Shown here in pieces: positions 34,794 to 40,589 of a stretch of 40,589 nt of DNA. The notes beneath the pieces are model-generated. The model was not told the origin of the DNA and did no database searches. It saw only the letters and a program-made list of their open reading frames with translations. Location: the NCBI GenBank assembly GCA_945897825.1, contig CAMDGX010000037.1:1-40589 (forward strand), written 5' to 3'. Each line of letters opens with the position of its first letter. The stretch's first letter is position 1. This stretch comes from Asaia bogorensis (GTDB lineage Bacteria; Pseudomonadota; Alphaproteobacteria; Acetobacterales; Acetobacteraceae). The translations under genes were made by a program, and so were the position numbers.

Positions 34794-37135
34794 GCCCGCA
34801 GGATAGCGCCCCCCGCCGAACGTTGGAATGCACCCGCGCTCACCCAGTATGCCCCCAGCTGCGCCACATCGACCTCCAGCACGGCGCGCCCGCTGCACGG
34901 CAACGTGGCACTTCCGGTCGTCCAGCGGCACCCGGGCTCCACGTCGTGCCAACCCGCATCCAGCAGCGCATCGTCGAGCGGAATCGTCACGCCGTCGACG
35001 GCCACGCGCGTCACCATCACGCCGAGCACCCGCGTGTCGTCGGAATCGGCGCGGATATGCGCCGGCACCATCGCGCGCGACACCAGCAGCACATCGCGCG
35101 CCTGCCCGGGAACCTCGAACCGCGCCGTGTCGCCATCCCAAATGGGGTCCGCCCGCCGGCCATCGACCAGCAGGTGCAGGTTGGGGTCGGTGGTCGTGCC
35201 ATGCCCGAACATGCCGGCCCGCCCCAGCAGCGCGGCACGGATCGCCGCCAGCTCCGGCCCATCCACCACCAGCCGCGCGCAGGCCCGCGCATCCCAGGCC
35301 CGCCGGGCGAAGTCGGCATGCAGCATGGCCGGCCCCTCCCCATTGGCGAACGCATTGCGGTTGCCGGTATCGAGGAAACTCTCGCACGCCAGCCCTTCGG
35401 CCAGCAGAACGTCATGCACCGCCTCGCCCGCGCCATCCGCCAGCTCGACATGGAAATACGTCACGCTCTCGGCCGCCTCCTGCACCACGGTCGCCCCGTT
35501 GACCAGGTAGCGCACCGGCACCAGCACCCCGTCGACGAACACCGCATGGTCGGGGCTCAGCAGCAGGTCGCGATGCGGCACCCCAAGCCCGAACGCCCCG
35601 GCCGACACACGCACCGGCTGCACGTCCCACGGCCGCGGATGCCGCGCCACCGCGATGGTCCGATGCCCGATCCAGCGCACACGCCGCGTCGCCGCGCGCG
35701 ACTGCAACACGATCTCGCAGCCCTCGGCCAGGTCCTCCACCGCAACCTCGCCGCGCAGCGTCAGCACCCGCGTGCCCGCCGCGAAACAAGCCACCGCATA
35801 GGTCGTGTCAGCGAACGCCAGCTGCTCGACATTGGCGAAGCTGTTCAACTCGCCGCCGAGCACGACCGTGCCGGCATAGGCGCCGGTGATGGTGATGGCG
35901 TACGAGGCCATCGTGCCGGGAAAATGGATCGTGTCGATGCCGCCGCCGCCATCGATGGTGTTGCCATGTCCGTTGGTGCGGAAGACGTCGCTGCCGGCCC
36001 CGCCGACCGCGCCGTCGATCCGCGTGCCATAGGCGATGGCGATATTGTTGATCGCCCCGCCGGCGCTGCTGAAATGCCCGTCGCGCAGGTCGACGATGCT
36101 CGCGGTCGCGTAGCCCGACAGGTCGAGCGTGTTGCCCAGGCCGGAGCTGTAGAGCGTGACGACGGGCCGCACATTCTCGGTGAAGTCGAAGAACGGCCGG
36201 ATCGTGGCATCGATATTGGTGTTGAACCCGAACACCTGCCCCCCGGCCAGCGGCCCGCCGGTCGCGGCGCCGTACAGCCGCTGGACGGCCAGGATATCAA
36301 GCGGCGCCCAGCTGTGCGACGAATATACGCGGTCGATGTTGGAGGGCGCCCACCAGTCGGTCCCCTGCACCACGTAGTCGGCACGGAACTTGGCGGTGGT
36401 ATCATACACCTCGACATAGGACATCTGCGACCAGAGCCTGTAGTCGAACGCCGAGTATTGGTCGGTGGTGGGATCGTAGGGACCGTTATAGGGTCCGCTG
36501 TGCCCCAGCCCGATCAAATGTCCAATCTCGTGCATCACGGTAGTGACGCCGTACCCGCCCCGAAAGGTGAACGATCCGTCCAGGCCGAACCAGAGATTGT
36601 TGCTGTCGATCGAGATCACCCCCGATTGCGCCTCGCCCAGCGTCGTTCCGCTGGCGTCGGTCGAATCGATGCTTGCGCCCGCGCCGCCGTTATTGCCGCG
36701 CCGGAGAATGACCGCCGGGGCCGGGGTCGAAGCCTCGCTCACCTCCGAGAACTGGATATCGGCCAAGGCCGTCCACATGCTGAGGCCCATGCGCCAGGTG
36801 TCACGCTCGGTCTCGGTGAAATTCGATGCCTCCTCGAAAGCATAGAGAACCTCGCCGCCGCTCGTGCCGGCGCTGCCGCCGCCCCACTTGAAGGCGGTAT
36901 CCCCGTAATCCGTCCAGAACGAGACGTCAGCGAGCGTCCCGTCGCCGTTGACCCCGGAGATGTAGGCAACCTGGCCCTCGAGGCTGGCGAGCGACACGGT
37001 CGGCGTGAACGCCACCGGCGCCGCATTGGCGCCATACGCCGGCGGAAGGAACGCGCCCTCCTGGCTCGGGTCCCAGCCGATGCCGTCTTCCCAGAGGGAG
37101 CCATCCGCGCGGTACAGGCGGTAAGCTAGTTTCAT
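34790..37135 (-). CDS. Serralysin-like M10 metalloprotease fused to a Hint domain
   Basis: A 781-residue protein without a signal peptide. Residues about 95-290 are a metzincin protease: TTVMHEIGHLIGLGHS gives the zinc ligands H202, H206 and H212 with catalytic E203, SQMSYVE (M238) is the Met-turn, and PLDILAVQRLYGA closes the domain as in serralysins. A weak RTX-like beta-roll follows (DGAVGGAGSDVF, NTIDGGGGIDTI; about 375-402). Residues about 449-590 form a Hint_2-type domain: ACFAAGTRVLT with C450 and LLSPDHAVFVDGVLVP with H530. A further 190 residues have no motif I know. Type I secretion and self-cleavage at C450 are inferred from family knowledge. The following secreted-protein gene is coupled. 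Confidence 0.88.
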   Translation of the reverse strand: MKLAYRLYRADGSLWEDGIGWDPSQEGAFLPPAYGANAAPVAFTPTVSLASLEGQVAYISGVNGDGTLADVSFWTDYGDTAFKWGGGSAGTSGGEVLYAFEEASNFTETERDTWRMGLSMWTALADIQFSEVSEASTPAPAVILRRGNNGGAGASIDSTDASGTTLGEAQSGVISIDSNNLWFGLDGSFTFRGGYGVTTVMHEIGHLIGLGHSGPYNGPYDPTTDQYSAFDYRLWSQMSYVEVYDTTAKFRADYVVQGTDWWAPSNIDRVYSSHSWAPLDILAVQRLYGAATGGPLAGGQVFGFNTNIDATIRPFFDFTENVRPVVTLYSSGLGNTLDLSGYATASIVDLRDGHFSSAGGAINNIAIAYGTRIDGAVGGAGSDVFRTNGHGNTIDGGGGIDTIHFPGTMASYAITITGAYAGTVVLGGELNSFANVEQLAFADTTYAVACFAAGTRVLTLRGEVAVEDLAEGCEIVLQSRAATRRVRWIGHRTIAVARHPRPWDVQPVRVSAGAFGLGVPHRDLLLSPDHAVFVDGVLVPVRYLVNGATVVQEAAESVTYFHVELADGAGEAVHDVLLAEGLACESFLDTGNRNAFANGEGPAMLHADFARRAWDARACARLVVDGPELAAIRAALLGRAGMFGHGTTTDPNLHLLVDGRRADPIWDGDTARFEVPGQARDVLLVSRAMVPAHIRADSDDTRVLGVMVTRVAVDGVTIPLDDALLDAGWHDVEPGCRWTTGSATLPCSGRAVLEVDVAQLGAYWVSAGAFQRSAGGAILRA

Positions 37136-37258
37136 GCGCGTCCGCCCCGGCGACGTTGTGTCGCGGCGCGATCTTAAGCACCGAGCGCATACATGCTGAA
37201 AGTATCAAAACGATACGCGCGCCACCTGCCGGCCGAGCGTGCCATGGAGAGCGGAAAA

Positions 37259-37332
37259 TGGAGCGGGTGAAGGGAATCGAACCCTCGTATGCAGCTTGGG
37301 AAGCTGCCGTTCTACCATTGAACTACACCCGC
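37259..37332 (-). tRNA. tRNA-Gly (anticodon CCC)
   Basis: The minus strand folds as a complete cloverleaf: acceptor GCGGGTG/CACCCGC, D stem GTTC/GAAC, anticodon stem GCAGC/GCTGC around loop TTCCCAA (anticodon CCC), and T stem GAGGG/CCCTT with TTCGATT. The 3' CCA is encoded (37259-37261). The protein frame that crosses this region on the plus strand is an artefact. The gap to the metalloprotease start (37136-37258) holds no other feature I recognise. Confidence 0.96.
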
Positions 37333-37363
37333 GCTCCTGGGCCGCCTGTCGGGGCGCGGCGGC

Positions 37364-37393
37364 ACCATACCCCAGCCCGGGTTGACGGCGCAA
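37364..37393 (-). promoter_or_regulatory. Candidate sigma-70 promoter of tRNA-Gly
   Basis: On the minus strand, TTGCGC (37393-37388) and TATGGT (37369-37364) are 18 bases apart and about 30 bases upstream of the tRNA. The -35 hexamer lies directly beside the -35 of the oppositely directed metZ promoter. Confidence 0.5.
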
Positions 37394-37410
37394 TCCGCGC
37401 TGCCTAGGGT
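37382..37410 (+). promoter_or_regulatory. Candidate sigma-70 promoter of metZ
   Basis: TTGACG (37382-37387) and TAGGGT (37405-37410) have the ideal 17-base spacing. Transcription from about 37417 would start just before the riboswitch. It is back to back with the tRNA-Gly promoter. Confidence 0.6.
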
Positions 37411-37431
37411 TTGCCCGTCCTCGCAGGAGGG

Positions 37432-37490
37432 CCCTCGTGATTTGTCCGGCCGGATTGCGGCGAGGTGAAACAAGCGCGCTAAAGAGGCCA
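37432..37490 (+). promoter_or_regulatory. SAM-II-type riboswitch upstream of metZ
   Basis: The sequence runs CGTGATTTG, a GCCGG loop, ATTGCGG, CGAGG, then GAAACAAGCGCGCTAAAGAGG. CCTCG (37433-37437) pairs with CGAGG (37461-37465) as P1, and the AAACAAG…GCTAAAGAG segment is the conserved 3' half of the SAM-II pseudoknot known before metA/metZ genes of alphaproteobacteria. It lies between a good promoter and a methionine-synthesis gene. The call rests on motif memory and has not been tested with a covariance model. Confidence 0.8.
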
Positions 37491-37528
37491 GCGGGGGACC
37501 GTGCGGAAAGGGTCCGCAACGCCCCGCT
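37490..37528 (+). promoter_or_regulatory. Stable leader hairpin after the riboswitch
   Basis: AGCGGGG (37490-37496) pairs with CCCCGCT (37522-37528), with an inner GGACC/GGTCC. No T-tract follows, so it is not a classic intrinsic terminator. It may shape the metZ leader as an expression platform or protect its 5' end. Confidence 0.5.
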
Positions 37529-37565
37529 GATCCCGCGGCCGGCCCAGAGCGAAGGGCCCTGCACC

Positions 37566-38777
37566 ATGTCTTCCACCCACGACCCCCGCCACCGCACCGC
37601 CACCCTGCTCGTCCAGGGCGGCGTCGAACGCTCGCAGCACGGCGAGACCGCCGAGGCGCTCTACCTCACCAGCGGCTTCGTCTACGACAGCGCCGAACAG
37701 GCCGAGGCGACCTTCGCCAACCAGGTCGTCCACTACCAGTATTCCCGCTTCGGCAACCCCACCGTCACCATGCTCGAACGCCGCCTCGCCCTGATCGAGG
37801 GTGCGGAGGCCTGCCGCGCCACCGCCACCGGCATGGCCGCCGTCCACGCCGCCATGCTGAGCCACCTCAAGGCCGGCGACCGCGTGGTGGCCAGCCGCGC
37901 CCTGTTCGGCTCCTGCCACTGGATCGTCTCCACCCTGCTGCCGCGCTACGGCATCACCAGCGAATTCGTCGACGGCGGCGACATGGCGCAGTGGGAAAAG
38001 GCGCTGGCCACCCCGGCCAACCTTGTCCTGCTCGAATCCCCGTCCAACCCCATGCTGGAGATCGTCGATCTCAAGGCCGTCGCCGACCTCGCCCACAAGG
38101 CCGGCGCCATCGTCGTGGTGGACAACGTCTTCGCCACCCCCCTGCTGCAGAAGCCGCTGGAGCTGGGCGCCGACGTCGTCGTCTATTCCTGCACCAAGCA
38201 CATCGACGGCCAGGGCCGCGTCCTCGGCGGCGCCGTGCTCGGCCGGCAGAAATGGGTCGACGAAGTGCTCCAGCCCTTCATCCGCAACACCGGCCCCTCG
38301 ATCTCCCCCTTCAACGCCTGGCTGCTGCTCAAGGGCCTCGAAACCCTCTCGCTGCGCGTGCGCGCCGGCTGCGACAGCGCCGAGAAGGTCGCCAACTTCC
38401 TCGCCACTCAGCCCGCCATCGCCCGCGTCTGGTACCCCACCCGCGCCGACCACCCGCAGCGCGAACTCGCCATGCAGCAGATGACCGCCGGCGGCACCCT
38501 GGTCACCTTCGAGGTCCAGGGCGGCAAGCAAGCCGCCTTCGCCGCGATGAACGCCTTCCGCCTCATCAAGGTCTCCAACAACCTCGGCGACAGCAAGTCG
38601 CTCGCCACCCACCCCGCCACCACCACCCACCTGCGCATCGGCGCCGAGGAACGCGCCAAGCTCGGCATCACCGACGGCGTCATCCGCCTCTCGGTCGGCC
38701 TGGAAGACCCGCAGGACATCATCGAGGACCTGGAAGGCGCATTGGCGGTGCTGGCGGCGCGGCAGGCGGCGGAGTAG
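37566..38777 (+). CDS. metZ: O-succinylhomoserine sulfhydrylase
   Basis: A 403-residue fold-type I PLP enzyme that forms homocysteine from O-succinylhomoserine and sulfide. Marks are YSRFGNPTVTMLERRLALIEGAEA, the cofactor region ATATGMAAVHAAML, LLESPSNPMLEIVDL, VVDNVFATPLLQKPLELGADVV, and the Schiff-base lysine in YSCTKHIDGQGRVLGG (K211). The C-terminal KVSNNLGDSKSLATHPATTTH and GVIRLSVGLEDPQDIIEDL are as expected. The ATG at 37566 follows GAAGGG. A frame that opens at 37437 runs through the riboswitch and is rejected. SAM-II control would lower expression when S-adenosylmethionine is plentiful. apaG follows 10 bases later. Confidence 0.95.
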   Translation: MSSTHDPRHRTATLLVQGGVERSQHGETAEALYLTSGFVYDSAEQAEATFANQVVHYQYSRFGNPTVTMLERRLALIEGAEACRATATGMAAVHAAMLSHLKAGDRVVASRALFGSCHWIVSTLLPRYGITSEFVDGGDMAQWEKALATPANLVLLESPSNPMLEIVDLKAVADLAHKAGAIVVVDNVFATPLLQKPLELGADVVVYSCTKHIDGQGRVLGGAVLGRQKWVDEVLQPFIRNTGPSISPFNAWLLLKGLETLSLRVRAGCDSAEKVANFLATQPAIARVWYPTRADHPQRELAMQQMTAGGTLVTFEVQGGKQAAFAAMNAFRLIKVSNNLGDSKSLATHPATTTHLRIGAEERAKLGITDGVIRLSVGLEDPQDIIEDLEGALAVLAARQAAE

Positions 38778-38787
38778 ATATCGCCGC

Positions 38788-39192
38788 ATGAACCACGCCT
38801 ACACCGCCACCACCCGGGCCATCCAGGTCACCGTGAAGACCTTCTTCCTGCCGGACCAGTCCAAGCCGGCGGAGGGGAAGTTCTTCTGGGCCTACCAGGT
38901 GCGCATCCAGAACACCGGCGACGAAACCGTGCAGCTCCTGCGCCGCACCTGGCGGATCACCGACGGGCGCGGCCGCACGCAGCAGGTGCAGGGCGACGGC
39001 GTGGTCGGCAAGCAACCCGTGCTGGGGCCGGGGGAAGTGTTCGAATACACCTCCGGCACCCCGCTCGACACGCCGTCGGGCATCATGCACGGCACCTACC
39101 ACATGATCGTGGCCCCCGACGGCGAAGCCTTCGACGTCGGGGTGCCGGCGTTCAGCCTCGACAGTCCGCATCAGGAGATGCGGTTCCACTAG
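38788..39192 (+). CDS. apaG: ApaG protein
   Basis: A 134-residue protein with the ApaG immunoglobulin-like beta fold. Clear marks: YTATTRAIQVTVKTFFLPDQS, FFWAYQVRIQNTGDETVQLLRRTWRITDG, VVGKQPVLGPGEVFEYTSGTPLDTPSGIMHGTYHM and AFSLDSPH, nearly the consensus. Its biochemical role is still uncertain; it is linked to magnesium/cobalt resistance in enterobacteria and shares its fold with eukaryotic F-box partner domains. It follows metZ closely, an order I know from other alphaproteobacteria, and probably shares its transcript. Repeat E10 begins four bases after its stop codon. Confidence 0.94.
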   Translation: MNHAYTATTRAIQVTVKTFFLPDQSKPAEGKFFWAYQVRIQNTGDETVQLLRRTWRITDGRGRTQQVQGDGVVGKQPVLGPGEVFEYTSGTPLDTPSGIMHGTYHMIVAPDGEAFDVGVPAFSLDSPHQEMRFH

Positions 39193-39196
39193 GCAA

Positions 39197-39327
39197 GGAA
39201 GCGGTTCTTTTTTGAAAAAAAGAACCAAAAAACTTTCCCCCATTTACCCCGCGTTCAACCGATCGGCCACGGTGCAAATGGATGAAAAGTCTTTTGCTTC
39301 TTTTTCTTCAGAAAAAGAAGGCCTTCC
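39197..39327 (+). repeat. Cloverleaf-like intergenic element, copy E10 (A→B)
   Basis: It fills a convergent junction from GGAAG (39197-39201) to CTTCC (39323-39327), with the SDR stop codon directly after it. The B hairpin is C-G closed. Core bases TCAACCGATCGGCCACGG nearly match those of E3, which suggests shared ancestry of the cores as well as the arms. Confidence 0.92.
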
Positions 39328-40122
39328 TTACATCCCTTCCTTCCCCGGCACGGTATTCAACAACCGCGAAGAAACCCCCAGCGGCAGCAGCCCCACCAGC
39401 CGCGCCGCCACGCCCATCCACCACGGGAACACGATCCGCCGCCGCCCCCGCGCGAGCCCGCGCAGGATGATCCCGGCCGCCCGGTCCGCCCCCATCAGCC
39501 CCGGCATCGGGAACCGGTTGCGCGCCGTCATCGCGGTGCGGACATAGCCCGGGCAGATGCTGGTCATCAGCACCCCGCCCCGCCGCGCCATGGTTGCCGA
39601 GGCCACCGTCCAGGCATCGACGGCGGCCTTGGAGGCGCAGTAGGCCGGCGCGCCCGGCGCCGGCACGAAGGCCGCGACCGACGATACAACGGCGATCCGC
39701 CCGCGCCAGCCATCCACCCCTTCCGGCTGCGCCTGCATCGCCGCCAGCGCCGGCAGCGCGGTGTTCAGCACGCCGCCCAGGTTGATGTCGAAGATGGTGC
39801 GCGCCTGCGCCTCGCTCTCCGGCCGCCCGTTCGCGGTCCCGGCCGAGATGCCCGCATTGGCGACCACCAGGTCGAGAAACCCCGCCGCCTCGATCCAGGT
39901 CGCCATCGCGTCGCGGTCCGCCACGTCCAGCACCCGGGCATGAACCTCCGCCCCCCGCGCCCGGCAGGTGGTCGCCACCTCCTCCAGCCGCTCGGCGTTG
40001 CGGCCGGACAGATGCAGCACCACGCCCGGCCGCGCGCAGGCGGCGGCCAGGGCGGCACCGATGCCGGAGGAGGCACCGGTGATCAGCACGGATCCGAATT
40101 GCGGCGTGTCGGGGCGAGCCAT
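39328..40122 (-). CDS. Short-chain dehydrogenase/reductase
   Basis: A 264-residue classical SDR. The cofactor motif is LITGASSGIGAALA (residues about 13-26), with NAGIS, the catalytic Ser in VVSSVAAF and the Tyr/Lys pair in YCASKAAVDAW. Arg in SGRN suggests NADP(H) preference. The last 35 residues contain a hydrophobic, basic stretch (RRRIVFPWWMGVAARLVGLLPL) like SDRs that sit on the membrane, often acting on lipids. The ATG at 40122 gives the normal N-terminus; the frame upstream of it is antisense to the yicC-like gene. Repeat E10 touches the stop codon. The substrate is unknown. Confidence 0.87.
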   Translation of the reverse strand: MARPDTPQFGSVLITGASSGIGAALAAACARPGVVLHLSGRNAERLEEVATTCRARGAEVHARVLDVADRDAMATWIEAAGFLDLVVANAGISAGTANGRPESEAQARTIFDINLGGVLNTALPALAAMQAQPEGVDGWRGRIAVVSSVAAFVPAPGAPAYCASKAAVDAWTVASATMARRGGVLMTSICPGYVRTAMTARNRFPMPGLMGADRAAGIILRGLARGRRRIVFPWWMGVAARLVGLLPLGVSSRLLNTVPGKEGM

Positions 40123-40174
40123 GTTGGGAGTGTAGCGCGCCGCTGCTACAACGTCGCGCCGTAACGGGATACGC

Positions 40175-40589
40175 ATGATGAGTCTTGCTTCGATGACCGG
40201 CTTCGCGCGCAGCGAAGGCACGGGGGCCGCCCCCCTGGCGGCTTCTTGGTCCTGGGCGTGGGAACTGCGCAGCGTGAACGGCCGCGGCCTCGAACTGCGC
40301 ATGCGCCTGCCCGGCGGGTTCGACGCGCTGGAGCCGGCACTGCGCGAACTGGCCGGCAAGAAGCTGAAGCGCGGCAACGTCACCGCCAACCTGACCATCC
40401 GGCGGGAAGAGGCACCGCGCATGGCGCCCGACCCGGCGGCGATCGAGCAGGTGCTGGCGCTCGCGACCGAACTCGCCGCCCGCATCCCCGGCGCCCCGCC
40501 GCCGCGCGCCGAGGCGCTGCTCGCCCTGCCCGGCGTGCTGCGCGCCGGCCCGGAAGCGCGCGAGGAAGTCACCGCGGCCCAGCTGGAGG
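40175..40589 (+). CDS. YicC-family endoribonuclease-like protein, 5' part
   Basis: At least 138 residues, cut by the window end. SLASMTGFARSEG is the highly conserved YicC start, followed by WSWAWELRSVNGRGLELRMRLPGGFDALEPALRELAGKKLKRGNVTANLTI, equally typical. YicC proteins are RNases linked to stationary-phase RNA turnover; gmk often follows in proteobacteria, but lies outside the window if present. The start is either of two adjacent ATGs (40175, 40178). It diverges from the SDR gene, with 52 bases between them. Confidence 0.88.
   Translation, partial: MMSLASMTGFARSEGTGAAPLAASWSWAWELRSVNGRGLELRMRLPGGFDALEPALRELAGKKLKRGNVTANLTIRREEAPRMAPDPAAIEQVLALATELAARIPGAPPPRAEALLALPGVLRAGPEAREEVTAAQLE

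Noticed and set aside
37259-37332. tRNA-Gly as an integration site of a mobile element
   Set aside because: No integrase gene or repeated tRNA end is seen in the window.
37490-37528. Intrinsic terminator before metZ
   Set aside because: The hairpin is strong but has no following T-tract, so I list it only as a leader hairpin.
37437-37565. Longer metZ start at the GTG at 37437
   Set aside because: The extra residues would be read from the riboswitch and its hairpin; the ATG at 37566 has a ribosome site and the normal family N-terminus.

Overview
The window is a chromosomal stretch of a very GC-rich alphaproteobacterium. Gene content and order (smc–dsbA–dciA beside mutY, a SAM-II-type riboswitch before metZ, metZ next to apaG) fit Rhodospirillales. 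The AT-rich repeats between genes make me lean to Acetobacteraceae; that is inference, since no rRNA or other diagnostic marker is present. I see no prophage, integrase, transposase, CRISPR array or plasmid gene. About 36 protein genes and one tRNA are packed tightly, with several 4-base ATGA start/stop overlaps.

Layout. 1-4249 (minus strand): metallophosphoesterase, heptose-7-phosphate kinase, a membrane-anchored GH1-type glycoside hydrolase, and a translationally coupled membrane protein cut by the window edge. 4358-9465 (plus): two tandem degenerate EAL-like proteins, an ABC-2 exporter (ATPase and permease) and a histidine phosphatase. 9696-15116: a DSD1-family PLP enzyme, a gamma-glutamylcyclotransferase-like protein, malic enzyme MaeB, a membrane DnaJ protein, and a small CHAP-like amidase overlapping a gene for a secreted protein. 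15327-17751: galU and a phosphomannomutase/phosphoglucomutase, both for sugar-nucleotide and envelope synthesis. 17886-21928: an enolase-superfamily enzyme, a flavin-dependent (acyl-CoA dehydrogenase-fold) enzyme, a VOC protein and a PP2C-like phosphatase. 22065-28169: smc, dsbA-like, dciA and mutY, a chromosome-maintenance block. 28235-33759: a 3-hydroxyacid dehydrogenase, a GST, an MFS transporter, and an M81 peptidase–FAD amine oxidase operon. 33948-37135: a secreted protein of unknown function coupled to a serralysin-like metalloprotease that carries a Hint domain. 37259-40589: tRNA-Gly(CCC), a riboswitch-controlled metZ, apaG, an SDR, and the start of a yicC-like gene.

The most striking signal is not a gene. 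Ten copies (E1-E10) of a roughly 100-138 bp AT-rich element sit only between genes. Each has two different terminal hairpins, a pair of long-range complementary arms around a variable GC-rich core, and usually GGAAG/CTTCC-like ends, so it could fold as a three-armed cruciform or cloverleaf. Nine of the ten abut or contain the stop codon of a neighbouring gene. Copies occur in both orientations, and the loop-closing pair of one hairpin switches G-C to C-G between subtypes. Two other GC-rich hairpin arrays (C1, C2) fill two of the convergent gene junctions, one of them exactly from stop codon to stop codon.

Other items to follow up: the tandem EAL-like pair, the CHAP/secreted-protein overlap (a possible toxin–immunity pair), the metalloprotease–Hint fusion with its coupled partner, and the overlapping back-to-back promoters of tRNA-Gly and metZ.
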